Notes: a model not told the origin generated them from the letters alone. A stretch of DNA of 64,000 nucleotides from Guyanagaster necrorhizus (GCF_019112545.1 NW_025064886.1:539277-603276); one strand, 5' to 3'. Positions 1 to 12,640 are shown, numbered from the stretch's first letter. Numbers and translations are program-made.

Positions 1-2359
1 CATCGATCAACAGATAGAAGAGACTTACCCAATGGCCGTCCCCCATACATGTAATGCTGGAATTTTGCTAGCGAAAACGAAACCATGAGACCTAGAAAAA
101 TACAGAGAGAATACTATCACATACCGATGGCAGTCTCAGCTTCAGCAACCTGGGCAAACTGAACAACACCGGAACCTTTCGAGCGCGTCCCATCAGTTAA
201 GATTTCAGCCAACTCAACCTGACCCGTGGTCTCGAAAAGCTCGACAAGATCTTCATTGGCGGTAGACCATGGAAGCTGGATGGAAAAGCGTTAGATAGCG
301 CTCCGACATTTAAAAGCACGACATACGTTTCGAACCATGATCTGCTGACTAGGCTCTGGCTCTGGACCATAGTTGCCCTGGAAGCCGCCCACACCATTAT
401 TATATCCACTGTTGTTGTACCCGTCCATCCTCAAACCCCCGCTTTGAGCCTGCTGCTGATCAGGACCGGAATAATCAGCGTAAATATCTCGGTTGAAGTC
501 GCGACCTCCGCCTGAGAAGCCTGCCGCACGGAGGCCACCGCGAAATCCTCTCACGCCACGAAGGCCGCGCTGAGTACCACGTAAGCCCCCACGGAAGCCA
601 CCTGGTCCTGATAATCCGGCAAAGCGATCCTATAGACCAACCATCAAAAGGACGACATGCGTAGAGGAGATACAGCCTCACCTCTCTAACTTCAAGAGCG
701 CGCCCGTACCAATCAAAACCATGGTACATGCCTACAAGGGCCCCTAAGTGGCCATATCATGTAAAAACGACACTGCAGTACGCACTGATTGCATTTTGTG
801 CATCTTTCTGTGTCTCAAAGACCACAGTCCCGGATCCCTTCGGACGACCATCTGCCCCAATATTGATATCTGCCCTAACTATATTACCGGCCGTGCGGAA
901 AAGATCTTTTAGATCCTGCCAGCCAGCTTGGTAGGGAAGCTGTTAAGTCTGTTAGAAGACATACGCTTAGTTCTGTCAATCGCACTTACATTTCCGACAT
1001 AGAGTTGATTGCCAGGATTGTTATGAGTGCCAAAGTAATTATGGGACGGAGGGCGTGGAGGCGGTGCAGCATTCAAACCTTGTCCAGCCATTGCCATACC
1101 GATTTTTCCGGGGACCGGAGTTGCACCAAATCGTGCCTCGTTCTCGCGATCCTACATACTTATTGAATACAAGTCATAAACTGAGCAGAAGACATACCTC
1201 GCGAATAAACACTGGTCGTCCCAACAACGGCATCTCCGAAAGTTCCCGAATGGATCGTTGTGAGTCTTCTTGAGAGGCAAACTCGACGATGCTAATCAAA
1301 TACCTATTAATACGGAGCACCTGTATTCAGTTAAAGACTTACCCGCAGCCCTTGGATACTCCAGTCGGTGTAACGAGCACTTCGGCGAATAGGACCTCAC
1401 CAGCTGCCAACCCCAAAAGAAAACTCCCATCAATATCCTCTCAACTCAGACCATTCCATCAAGAAGAAAAAACTGAAAACATGCCCATCCTCCTCGCTGG
1501 CTCGTCAGAAGAAGAAAAAAACCCCTTCCCCAAATGCAAACGGCAGGTTCAGACCATATCTCTAAGCACCAAAGCGCCATGAATGACAGGCCAAATGCAT
1601 GCTCCCTGCCTCTGCCTCTCTTCTTGCTTAAAAAAAATCGAAGAAACTTGAGATATCCCCCACCCACCTCCCCTCATAAATTCCATCAGGTCCCTGTACT
1701 TGACGTCGTAACTAAGGTTGCCGACGTAGACCCGGTTTTCTCTCTTGCTGATTTTGGCAAATTCGACGGCCTCCTCATGGTCCGCATTCATAGGACCACC
1801 TAAAGAACGAGCAAAAGGTTCTGCAGCTTTGCGGTCTCGACTGCGTGAGCGACTCCTGGAGCGGCTGCGAGACCGTGAACCTGACCTGGAACGGCGAGAA
1901 CGTCGCCTGGGAGAGGCCGACCTGCGCCTGGAGCGAGAGGTAGATCGCGAACGCTTGCGGCGCTGGCGCGACTAGTAAGTACATAGCTCATACCATTGAC
2001 AGTTACGGTGCTCACATCACCATTGCGCCTTTCCTCAGGCTCCCAGTGGTCGCCGTGACCGCCCCCTCGCCGGGAGCGACCTTGACGAGATGTACAGCCT
2101 CAGCACCACGGATACTCCTCAACACAGGAAACATACCAGAATCTCGTCTTTCACGGTCCCTATCTTTGTCGCGGTCCCGTCTGCTCTCTCTGTCTCTGTC
2201 GCGGTCCCGTTCGCGATCCCGGTCTCTGTCTTTATCACGGTCAAAATCACGGTCTCTCTCCCTGTCACGGTCTCTTTCACGATCTCTGTCCCTGTCCCTA
2301 CCACTGCTGGTCGATGGCTTGTCATCGACCTCGTCTTTGTTTTTCATGTCCACGTCCAT
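1..2359 (-). CDS. Three-RRM SR-like mRNA-binding protein (Gbp2/Hrb1-like), 3' end cut by window edge
   Basis: Starts at the ATG complementary to 2357-2359 and runs off the left edge after a donor near position 30. In order I see an Arg/Asp repeat (residues ~20-73), a Gly-rich patch, an RS-rich stretch around 1830-1975, then three RRMs: RRM1 with RNP2 'VYVGNLS' (~1720-1740, RNP1 half after an intron at ~1330), RRM2 starting 'QLYVGN' (~1000) and continuing with '[12 protein letters not shown]' (~820), and RRM3 starting 'IMVRN' (~340) with 'KGSGVVQF' (~170). RRM2 and RRM3 are separated by a Gly/Arg/Asn-rich linker. This order (RS region, then three RRMs) matches the yeast Gbp2/Hrb1 nuclear mRNA-export adaptors; acting in nuclear mRNP packaging and export is inferred from that family. 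At least seven introns are required; one (~1975-2018) must be taken as 44 nt to keep the RS frame. Confidence 0.85.
2141..2302 (-). repeat. Arg-Asp/Arg-Glu dipeptide coding repeat
   Basis: Low-complexity coding sequence in the first exon of the RRM protein: alternating Arg with Asp or Glu for about 50 residues. The opposite strand is open here too and would read as Ser-Arg/Leu-rich, a consequence of the repeat and not a separate gene. Confidence 0.9.
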
Positions 2360-2680
2360 TTTGTGGCAGACGCTTGACTAGAGAAGGGGAAGATGGGTGA
2401 GTCAAGCACCAGGATTTTTTCCGGTCCCCCTCTGTCGGTCCCTTAATCGGATCTCGAATCGGACTTCCAAAATCGTGGCGCACTACTGCACATGACGAAC
2501 GGTCAAACTAAAATTATTCCACGGCTTGTTCTTTTATGTTTTATCTTCAACTAGCCTTGCGCTGGACCTTAAGCCCACAAGTCTCACAAGTATGATGAAT
2601 GTGCCGGATAACTTGCACCAAGTCTACTTTCTGTAAAGAACTACTTTAAATTTTGTTCTACTTCCTGTACACATTGAGAT
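2360..2680. other. Intergenic, upstream of RRM gene and downstream of MFS gene
   Basis: Carries the 5' region of the RRM gene and the 3' region of the MFS gene (both on the minus strand). No coding signal seen. Confidence 0.6.
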
Positions 2681-4299
2681 CTAGGCGGGTCGTTGATTCC
2701 CTCCATCCGAGCGCTTCACTATGATGGCCCCAGTCATGATAGACGAGAATGCCAGCATTAAGGCACTTGCAGTAAGAACTGCATACCGTACAGATGAGAC
2801 TCCCGTTAATAGGGAGACTACGACAAACATATTTAAGGGTATACGGAATAACGCAGATAACTGGAAGCTTTTGATGAGCTCCACCCTCAAGTGCTCGTGC
2901 AGATGTCTTACCGTGGCTCTGTGTTCGTTTGTGATGAGAAAACCCCGAAGCGTTCCTTGCACAGGATAATACATGCCCACGCATGCCTCAAAGGCACAAA
3001 ACGCCCAGAAGCAGATTTTCTCGTCCTGGAAAGAAATGCTAACTGCCAATGCCAGGGCACTGACAGCACTAACCATACTGCTGAGCTTAGCATGTATTGT
3101 TAACGGAGAGTCTATTGATCCTGCAACGGTGGAAGGAGGGGGGGAATGAGAGACGATGGCGGTGTATAAGAGGGATCCAAGCATCATCGAGATCATGAAG
3201 GACGAAAATATGTATCCAAGGGGAAGAAGTTCGGATGACATGGAAACTTCCTGTAGTGATGGTACCCAGAGAAAGACGAACAGATACATAGAACCCTCAA
3301 AGCATGTCTGGGTCAGACCAAGGGTAAGAAGAAGCGAATCTAAATGTAGAAGCCTGAGTGTTCAGCCAACAATAGCCCTGGCGTACTGACCGTGCTGAAC
3401 GATATTCCACGCTGCTCTCAACCGGCTGGTCTGGAAGATATCCCAGTCATCGTCTGTAGTGCTGCCTCCATGGCCATAATTCTCTATCCACGATACTCGC
3501 ATGAGTCCCCATGCAAGCATCAACAAGGCCCCACTTGCTATAAACGGAGACGCGAAGGAGCTGGAAATGGAAACGATTCCGTTACTGACAACTCCCGCCC
3601 CCGTGGCGACAAAGCCATTCAGTAAGGTTGCTCGGCCCATGATGACAGATATATCCGACTGGGGGAGCATAAAACACGTGGAGGCGGACACCAACCAGGA
3701 CTCAAACGCAGAAAACAGGATGGACGTCGATATCCCACTGAGAATACGACCGAAAAGGAGAATCGGCAGCCATGGGAAAAGAATGCAAGCGCAAGAGAAC
3801 ATGTAGGTGATGCAAAATAGCAGGCAAGTTCTCTTCCGTCCACTGTGCAAATGTTCAGTCTTAGCGCCAGAGGAAACGATGAAGAGCGTACTGTTGGTCA
3901 GCGTAAATACCGACAAAAGGCGCTGCTAGGCCAGCCGACATAAATCCTGTCACAAAGAGAATGGCAACTATCCGCTCGGAGAAACCATATTGCTCTCGGT
4001 ATAGTGAGTACACGTATGGACCTTGGAGCCAGTCCGCTCCTATCGCAAATGAAGCGCGTCTTCCACGTCGGACGTGGAAACTCACCCATCACAATCCCAT
4101 AAACTACCAAGTACTGTCTGGTCAAAGTCTCAAGAGACTTTGACTCACCATTAGCAGCCGGTACGCCTTGTTCAAGACAATGGTCCACGACCATCGACAG
4201 CTTGACTGATTTGCGTCGCGTCACATGTCGGTCAATGAGGAGAGTAAGGGCACAAAAGCTAGTTAGAACAATTAGCTGCAGCTCATAGAACTGGGGCAT
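2681..4299 (-). CDS. MFS transporter of the molybdate-anion transporter family (MFSD5-like)
   Basis: Starts at the ATG complementary to 4297-4299 and stops at 2681. About 450-480 residues after splicing. Diagnostic is the stretch 'ADWLQGPYVYSLY' followed by 'YGFSERIVAILFVTGF', then 'FGRILSGISTSILFSAFESW', which is the MFS_5/DUF791 signature of MFSD5-type proteins; multiple hydrophobic helices span the whole length. A family role in molybdate uptake at a membrane is known for a few members only, so the substrate here is inferred. Introns: one ends just before the ADWLQ exon (~4036-4082), one after 'GIYADQ' (~3843-3893), one at ~3333-3388, and a 51-nt stop-free intron at 2861-2911 which, if left in, inserts 17 residues before 'LSALFRIPLN'. 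Confidence 0.85.
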
Positions 4300-4692
4300 G
4301 GCTCGAGGCGGAGTTAGCTTGACTGTTGAGATCACGTCTGACATATGCATGGAGCGAGTTCGCCGTATTGCAATTGATAATCTCGACAACAGGACCCGAT
4401 CAAATCGTATTATGGTGCATGGCTAATTCTGCATTTCAGTTAGAAGCAAGGTTATGCACATGAGAAAATTCCTCACATCTCCACAAACTCGCGCTTCCTT
4501 GCCTTCATTTTAGTTGGATGTCCGAATTGGCGTGAGAAGCACCGGATCTATATATACGTTGCTGTAACTGAGCTTGGCGCCCCATAGTACCTTCTTGTTG
4601 CGTTCAAATGTCTCCTAAATTGTCTGCAGGGTTGTCAAATTTTTACTGCCATTAACATACAACAAAAACAGCAAAACAAATTGCACCTGTTT
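4300..4692. other. Intergenic between two minus-strand genes
   Basis: AT-rich; holds the promoter of the MFS gene and the 3' flank of the TBC gene. No coding signal seen. Confidence 0.6.
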
Positions 4693-6652
4693 CTACAGCG
4701 CGTCGCCTAAGTGCAATATCTTGTTCCCAGCCCCGATAAGAAACCTCCCGGCCCAGCCTCCCAACCTTTTCCAATCCTTGTGAAAGTGGAAGTTCGTACG
4801 CCGCCCCTCTCCGTAGACAATACCACTCTGCACTCCATACACAGCCATTGCAACACCTAGCGCAAAAACAGCACCTGCAATCATGGTTTTACGATCTCTG
4901 AGTCTGAATCCCGATCGTCGCTTTATGGGGTGCCTACGTCGTGCGCCTGTCCGACTTTCCTTCGGGTCGCTGTCCTCCTCCTGGTCCACATAGGGATAAA
5001 CAACGAGCTGAGGATACTCAACCATCCGCTCTGCCGAATCGTCGCTGGGTAGATCAGCGGAGGAGGGGGTCCACGTAAATATGACACTTTGTGGACCCAT
5101 GATGGACGATAGTGCGAGTGATGGATGTGAAGGAGGGTACATCTCGTAAAGATGATCGGCCTGTATCAAAAGCGACGTCAAACTTACGGATGGCTTTCGA
5201 AGGGAATGTCTGGATGATTCCTGGTGAGAGAAGCTGGAAGGAGGGGAGGGAGTCTGTGTAGAGGATATTTCATCCCTCGAATCTAACGGAAAGGTGGTCG
5301 AAATTGCTTGCTCGGGTATTTCGTCTTTAACGACATCCTTCACGCTGCTGCACGTTGACTCCTTATATCCATCATCCTCTCTCTTTGTTTCTTCAGGAAC
5401 AGAATCACAGGCAGTCAAATCCTGGCAAGGTTCCTCCTTGGCGGCGGTTGCTGTCGACTTGTTACCGGCAGATGTTGGGCATTCAGGACGTTCCTGATCT
5501 AACGCTTCGGTAGAGATCGGCATATCCTCCTCTGCTTTTACGACGCTGTCCGTGAATGAGGGAAACTCATCCATTATGTTCGGCAAGCCACTAAGCAGTG
5601 AATGTATCATGCCCTCTTCGTCCTCTTCCTCTAGACGTCGTATCTCGTCTTTACGTGACAGAAGAATCTAGCGCCAGGAGATCAGTACATATTTATTATT
5701 GCTCTCGCCAAATTGATCTCACCGCGGTGGCTAGATAGATAGTTATAACTGGTGGACGACACAACAAGTAATCGAAAACGTGCTGTATTAATCGTAATGT
5801 CGGCATGTCGTGAGAAAAGAGGGTGATTAAGTTGGACAAGGCGTAGAAGGGAAGCGGAGAGTTCCTATAGATAAGATGAGCACCAAACTATATCGATGAA
5901 TGCATGGACGCGCCTTTCTAGTAGCTCTGCATAATTAGAGTCAGCCAGTCGCAAAAGCTTCTGGGTTACACTGCATTGACGGTGTCGGTACGAGTGCAGG
6001 TGGACGCGACTGATATAATCCGACTCACCGAAGAAGCCCAAGTATTGGTTCCAGACCATGTCCCATGGAATCACGCACTCGATGCAAACTCATCTTTTCA
6101 GCACAGGAAAACTGAGTTTCTGGAGGTAAAGTTAAGAATAAAACCGAAATAATATCATGGTATCCCTATAATTCGAATCAGAACCACAAGGCGCGGACGC
6201 TCGTGCCGTCCATACCTGAAAATAATTCAACTTGGACCGTTTGCGAAATATGGCTACCAACAGTCGATTGAGCTCGGCCTGAAGTAATTCTTTGTCGTCT
6301 CTGATATCTTCACTACAGATGAGCGCCTGCCATAGGTGAAAAACACGAATAGTTCACCTACTGGATACAGCACAAAACTTCGGTCGGTATCCAGGCGTAT
6401 TTGACGTTCATCAGTATGGCTTGGCAGCTCATCAAAAAGAGAGAGATCCTGGTGTTCCCCGTCCCGTACATTGAGTAATTTTGGCCTTCACAAGGTAAAT
6501 GCAATACTGAAGCCAAGTAAAGAAGGTACGCACCATAGCTTTATGCGGTCTTCTCCAAACCCTCCAGGAAACAGACTGGACTTTCTCAGGGCATCCCAAT
6601 CAATTTCTTCGGGAATTTCTAGCTTCTGTACTGTGCTGGATGGTTCAGGCAT
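4693..6652 (-). CDS. Rab GTPase-activating protein, TBC1D20/Gyp8-like, with C-terminal membrane segment
   Basis: Start is the ATG complementary to 6650-6652. Splicing at least six introns gives a continuous TBC domain: 'KLWPKLLN', then the arginine-finger motif 'RLDTDRSF' (6380s), then 'LNYFQGYHDI' (6170-6240) holding the glutamine finger, then 'RDSMGHGLEPIL' and 'LPFYALSNLITLFSHD' (5790-5860). This order matches TBC1D20, the ER-anchored GAP for Rab1-type GTPases. The last exon (4693-5700) adds a long acidic Ser/Pro-rich region, then a basic stretch and one hydrophobic segment ('AGAVFALGVAMAVYG', ~4850), fitting ER anchoring of the family. The exon between 5914 and 5864 only joins in frame with a GC-AG intron (5865-5913). 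Divergent from the next gene across 257 bp. Confidence 0.85.
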
Positions 6653-6909
6653 GGGGAAACATCATGGTGGTGGAGCAAGAGGGGGCGCCTTTAAGAAGTA
6701 GTATTTTCGCACGGTCGGCGAGAACCGGGACGGTGTCGGTGTGTAATCTTGTACATCAAAGGACAAGTAGAATAACAAAGGAAATTATGAAAACCAATCG
6801 TTAGAATGAATCGGCTTCCGGAGGGAGACTGAAAGAACCCTAACCTCAAGACCATCGAAAACAGAGTATCTTACGTAATGACCTCTCTTTCCTCTTGACC
6901 GTCACGGTC

Positions 6910-9582
6910 ATGCCTCATCCCACGTCCACATTTCCCCGTTCTGGCGTTCTTGTTCTCGGAGAACATGCTGTCCATTCTCTAGTACCATCCACACTCATAT
7001 CCCAGGCTGAATCTCTTCTAGACGGTCACCGAATATCGGATGCTGTGGACTTAGCTGATCAGCAGCGGAAGAAATTACAAAGTAACATCTCTGCGGGTGA
7101 GGACGAGGTGCGTCACTGTCGACTCAACAGCACCCTTCAACTCATTTTCTGTAGGCAGAGGAACTACGCTACGTGTACCAACGAATAGGATTCCAATGTT
7201 TCACCGAAACACTCTTCGAAGACGCGGGCAAGAATTTCTTCGACGGAGACTTGGACCCGCGACTTCTTATCAGCTACTATCCCGATCTACACGGTTCTCT
7301 TTATACTTCACAAGACTCTATCGATGTCTTTGCTGGCGTTGCGGAGCACATGCCAATAGAATCTTCTGTTGATGATATCAGTAAGTTTGTCGTTTACACA
7401 ATTCGTGTCGATAGCCAGCCTGCACCCTACGGTGAACGTCCTGAGAGCATCAATACAGCTCAACCTGTCACGCACATCATGATGAGCCCTTCATTTAATA
7501 TACCATTTTCTTTTTGGCATATTATCTTCCGTTGACTCTTTGCCCGTTCCTATATTGGAACTGATTCTTAGTTATTGCCAATCTAGTCAGGAATTATTCA
7601 CCACATCTATCCCCCAACACACGAACTGCTACCACTGCGGTCGAACTCCGAAAGATTCTTGGAATGGCCGCCCATGAAATGCTGCAAGTTTTTCTGAACA
7701 AATGCCGTCATCGCCGTAAGATCGAGCCGGAATATGCGAACAAGTGGAAGGACACGTTTGCCGCTGTCGACACAGTTCTGGTCAAACTATACGCACAATT
7801 GGAAAAGCAGGAGCTGTACTCGTTGCTTCAGGAAACAAATCACATAGTCCTCGATGAGATCGAGCCGGTGCTGAGAAACGCTGGACAATACAACGCTCTT
7901 TGCATGCTCTATAGGAAATCAAACGATCATAAGAAGCTCCTTGAAGTCTGGGCAAAGTAAGTATTTTCCTGTTGTGCGTGCTCTTGTCTGACCGGTCTCT
8001 TTGCAGACTGGCCGAGGGAGAATGGACAGACGAAGATATAACAGACCCGCTTTCTGATATGATAATGCTTCTCACGGAAAAGAAAGACCGGCAGCTAACA
8101 CAACAGTGGGGAATTTGGTTAACCAAGATTGACCCGGAGCGGGGACTCAAGGTATTCCCCGCCGTCTTTTATCTAGCATGTACTCATATTGATGGTAGCT
8201 CCTCACTTCCCAAAATACTTCAAAACGGCGGGAGAAACTGGAAGACGACTCTGCGTTGTTGAAGCAAATTTCTGAAGCCAATCCTGCAGCCGGTTCACAG
8301 TATCTCGAGCATCTCGTGCTACAGAAACGAAATCCTTCACGCGTCCTTCATGAGCAATTTGCAACTGCTCTGGTTGAACAGTTGCTTTCCTACGTTTCCC
8401 AAGATGTCGTGTCCAAGCTATGGCGGGCCAAAGGCAGGTTGACTTCCTCAGTAGAGTTGATACCTGTAAGCTAACGAGACCTCAGCATCCTCCTTTACGT
8501 CAAGCCGCAACGAATCTACAATATCATTCTTCTCCTATTTTGTCTCAACCACGCCTGATTCCGATCACAAGCGGGTGCGAATAAAAGCGGCCTTGTTCCT
8601 CCAAGGATCAACAATGTACGATTTCCAAAGTGTCAGAGATAAGCTGGCCCCGTATCAGAAGTTTCTCAAGCTCGAGATGGCGATCATTGAAGGCAAGGTG
8701 AGGTTCACGTTCGTTCAGGTCACTTCTTCAGTCTGACGTCCACCGCTTAGCTGGGGAATCATCGTGCAGCGCTATCTATTTTGATACATGATCTAAACGA
8801 TTCAAACTCTGCCGAGGTCTATTGTGCCCTGGGAGGCGAAGTGATTCCCAGCAAAGTAGCACTATCTGCTGCTGAGAATACAGCTGGCCTTCAGCTGTGG
8901 ATATCAGCAAATTGGTTTACAAAACCTAATAACGAATCAATACCCATAGCTGCCGAAGAAGAGCTCAAACGAAGTTTACTGAAGATTTTGCTAGAAGTCT
9001 ATGTTACTGCCCAGTAGGCAAAGCTCGTATCTTTGAGGTCGTTGTGACGCTAACTGTCTCACAATTCAGGGCTCCAAGTAGAGGTCGTACGGCACGCTTA
9101 CTCGACTCACAAGCTGTCAATTTGGATGCCGTTGATGCAAGTATCCGATATGTTCGTAGTTCCGGTTTACTCACATTTGTATAGGTGATACCTCTTGTTC
9201 CACCAGACTGGCCTCTCAACACAATGTCATCTTTCCTGACTCGCTCCTTCCGGAGAACCCTTCATCAGCGTCACGAAGGTCAAATCATCAAAACCATCAG
9301 TGCCGCACAAAATCTCGAAGTCGGTATTTATTTCCTCATTGACGCGAGACCATCCTAAACTCCCAACAGGTGAAAGAGAAGACGTGGCTCATACTTCGTG
9401 AGGAGGGGATGGTCGTGGAAGAACCATTAGAGGAAGAGGATGATTTGGACCCCGGATACGTTGTGGACGAGAAGTCCGCTTTGCAGGTCACTCTTGGACC
9501 CGCGGCAGATTCGGGAGAAGGAGAAAAGTTTCTGAATGGTACGCATCAACGTCCTTGGGACGATACTGTAGATATTCGATAA
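6910..9582 (+). CDS. HOPS/CORVET subunit, Vps39/TGFBRAP1-like, lacking the N-terminal CNH domain
   Basis: First in-frame ATG is 6910; stop at 9582. Ten exons give about 685 residues. The protein begins directly at the point where family members leave the N-terminal citron-homology (CNH) domain ('VHSLVPSTLISQAESLL'), then continues with 'YVYQRIGFQCFTETLFEDAG', 'ELRKILGMAAHEMLQVFL', 'LYSLLQETNHIVLDEIEPVL' and the C-terminal 'WPLNTMSSFLTRSFRRTLHQ', which are Vps39-domain 1 and 2 regions. Role by family: tethering of endosomes and vacuoles through Rab5/Rab7. Two introns (8434-8485 and 9137-9184) only keep the family frame if read as GC-AG. Only 257 bp separate the start from the divergent TBC gene, too little for a ~270-residue CNH domain, so this is either a truncated gene or an N-terminally shortened form. 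The C-terminus ends in an acidic tail. Confidence 0.82.
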
Positions 9583-9964
9583 TGTATATATGTGGTAGAT
9601 TCAGGTTTTGTTTGACACAAGGGGAGGCTGATCTCAAATTGATGTGCGACGACGGACTGAATGAATACGACGCAACAGTGGATTGATTGAATCTGAAATA
9701 TCATCAGTGCAGGACAAGGGTCGCCCATTAACTGACTCAATAACTAAGTCTAACCTGCCACTGTGAAATCGAATAATCCGCCCCTGCTCTCCGGTAAAGC
9801 AGTGCAGAATGACGGCTGGGCGGCAACGCGACGATAAATCCGGATGTCGCAGATCCGGTTTACCGTGTCGGCGGCAGAAGAACGCAATATAAATCACAGT
9901 ATCACGATGAGACCTGGTATATAATATCCTTTGCCGACTCTCTCTTTCTTTCCCGTCGTTGCCA
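9583..9964 (+). other. Intergenic; promoter region of the aldehyde dehydrogenase gene
   Basis: No coding signal. A 'GTATATAATATCC' sequence near 9917-9929 lies about 40-50 bp before the ATG at 9965 and could serve as TATA element. Confidence 0.5.
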
Positions 9965-12274
9965 ATGTCGAAACTCAACTATACTCCCGTCGACGAGATC
10001 GACAAGGTAAAAGGTTTTCCCGCTGCTGTCATAGTGACCGCTGACCAGTACGTATACGAACCACCTTAGATTCATGCAGAGTTATCGAATACCTTCAAGT
10101 CGGGCAAGGTCCAGCCAATAGCGTACCGGAAATATGTACTGCTCCAGCTCGGCTACCTCTTGAAGGACAATGTCTCCAAGTTCGAAGAGGTGTTGATGGC
10201 AGATCTGGGCAAGCCAAAGGTGGAGGTTACATTGTGCGTCCGCATATATGATTCTGTCGAATGTTACTGACCGTCCAAATAGGACTGAAATTGGACCTTC
10301 GATATCTGAAATCAAGGATACGTACTCGAACGTCGAGAAATGGGCCAAGCCAGAGAAACCCGGATTCTCTATCAACTATACGCCCATGCGACGGGTCATC
10401 TACAAGCAGGGAAAGGGCATTGTGCTCATTATAAGTCCTTTCAACTACCCCATCAACATGTCTTTTGGACCTATCGTACGCTTCTTGCTGGTTTACACTA
10501 CAACCCATTCACCCTGATATACCCAGGCGTCTGCAATCGCTGCCGGCAACACCGTCGTGTTCAAACCTTCCGAACAGACCCCGGCCACGTCTTCTTTGTT
10601 TGCGGAGCTATTCGCGAAATACGTTGACCCTTCGGTCATCTGTGTCGTCAATGGTGGGGTCGCGGAGACATCCAAGGTACATATCTGTGGCTGTTCACCA
10701 TTTCCGACTTGACGAGTAATTCAATAGCTCTTGGAACACCCGTGGGGACACAGTACGTTTATTCTTTCTGTCAGATTCGCTTCATACTGACGACGGAACC
10801 AGTATTGTTCACCGGTAGTGGGCGTGTTGGACGTATAATTGCTTCTGCTGCAGGAAAAACTCTGACCCCCGTTACTCTTGAGGTGTGTTCAACAAGCAAA
10901 TGTCTGAGCCGTGTTTGACGACACATTGTCTACAGCTTGGTGGCAAATCGCCCGTGTTTGTCGATCCGAAATGCGACCTTTCAATGGCAGCACGGCGTAT
11001 ATTCTGGGGCAAGAATCTGAATGCTGGTCAGAGCTGTGTCGCCCCCGACTATATCCTTGTTCCAAAGGACTTCCAAAATAAATTTATTGAAGCCCTTAAA
11101 GCTGCGTGTGTGCCACTCACTTGCCAAGTGAACCTTGCCTAATTTTACCTATTCAGCAACGACGCCTTTTATCCTACCCCTGAGGCTGAAGCAAACTCTA
11201 TCGGGAGGCTTGTCTCACCACAAGCATACAAGCGGCTCTCCAACTTGTTAAAGTCGACGAAAGGAACCATTGCCTTCGGAGGTCGGCTAGATGAAGCTAC
11301 AAAGTATATTCAGCCAACCGTTGTGAGGGATGTTTCGTTCGACGATCCTCTTATGTCTGAGTAGGTGCCTCGTATCGCCTCTTTTTCACCTCTTCATTTA
11401 TACTTTGCGCAGGGAATTGTTCGGCCCTGTTCTGCCGATCGTACCCGTCGACGATATAGACGAGGTTATTAAGTTTGTCAATGCCCAGTGAGTGTCATAG
11501 ATGCAGTCCACGGCTCGTATTTTCACTGTTACGTCTAGTGACCATCCCTTGGCTCTCTATGTGTTCAGCCAGGATAACGAAGTGAAGACGAAGAGTTGGG
11601 GATCCCTTCTTCTACATCGATCGCTTACTGACTAGTTGTCTAGTCATTAACAGCACTCAAAGTGGAGCCATTTGTATGAATGAAACCATGACTCATGTTG
11701 GAGGTTCGTACTGTCCTTATATTTTCTTCTTGTTGGTTGATTGTCTGTTTGTCTCCAGCGGAGGGCCTACCTTTTGGCGGAGTTGGTCCTAGTGGCAGTA
11801 TGTACCTCCACGCTACTACTACATTTGTCGCTCTAACTGTTCTTACCTTCAGGTGGGCATCACAATGGCAAAGTAAAGATTCTTGCTTCTGTCTGGATTC
11901 AATCTCCTGAGACCGTATATTAGTTTGGCTTTGACACGTTTACGCACACGCGTGCGTCGCTTGACCCTCCTGGATGGTACCACCTTTACTTCCTTCGGAG
12001 ACTACCGGTTGTCTGATCTCTGTCCTAGGTTGGACATGATTCTATCGTCTCGCTATCCTCCTTATACCGTATGTCTTTCACTACTGCTCTGTTCAAGCTA
12101 ATACTTCAACAGGACAAGAAGCTGAAGTCTATAAGCTGGCTGTTCCCTAAGTTACCCGCGCGACCGACAGGTCCACCAGCACCGATGGAAGGCCGGTCCT
12201 TTACAAAATGGTTTCTGTTTGCTTTAGCTACTATTTTTGCGGGATTGCTAACTAAGAGGAAGATTTTGGTCTGA
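9965..12274 (+). CDS. HFD1: Membrane-anchored aldehyde dehydrogenase, ALDH3/Hfd1-type
   Basis: Starts ATG 9965, stops 12274; about 14 exons and 520-540 residues. Family landmarks in order: 'GIVLIISPFNYPINMSFGP' (10420), 'AGNTVVFKPSEQTPATS' (10540), 'FTGSGRVGRIIASAAG' (10805), catalytic Glu in 'TLELGGKSP' across the intron at ~10880-10935, catalytic Cys in 'NAGQSCVAPDY' (11020), 'ELFGPVLPIVPVD' (11412), and 'EGLPFGGVGPSG' (11762). The last exon ends in a hydrophobic helix plus short basic tail ('WFLFALATIFAGLL'), the C-terminal anchor known from fatty-aldehyde dehydrogenases of this family. Known family role: NAD-dependent oxidation of long-chain aldehydes (hexadecenal from sphingolipid breakdown; also 4-hydroxybenzaldehyde for ubiquinone in yeast) at ER/mitochondrial/lipid-droplet membranes. 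All key residues are present, so it is probably functional. Confidence 0.9.
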
Positions 12275-12640
12275 ACGTTGTGGGAGTTGTATGGCAATAA
12301 ATAAACGTTTGATGTACGATCCGGATGTCTAGACCATACACTTCGCGTAAATGATGCTGATATTTTTGTTGCGGCCTGCGGCGGTCTGACTGAGTTTCCG
12401 AGTCGGTCAAAATTCTTGAGAACACATTTCTGGGTTGTATTGGGCGTGGAATTTCTTCTCAAATGCACCCTTGGTCAGTACAAATTTCGACGCCTAGGAT
12501 CAGACGGTAAATATCTAGTTCGATGAATGCAATGCAATAAAACAATCGTTATTAATACACATCATGAGTTTCTGTTCCGTTCTATCTTGTACAGCATTCA
12601 AAGTGCTTCTCCGAATCCGCCTATCCGATTCGCATCCCCC
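12275..12640. other. Intergenic between convergent genes
   Basis: 3' flanks of the aldehyde dehydrogenase (plus) and the small unknown gene (minus). An AATAAA-like element lies at ~12297-12302. Nothing else seen. Confidence 0.6.

Noticed and set aside
2046..2381. Plus-strand ORF with Ser/Arg-rich repeats
   Set aside because: Exact antisense of the RD repeat exon of the RRM gene; no start context, no domain and no splice partners.
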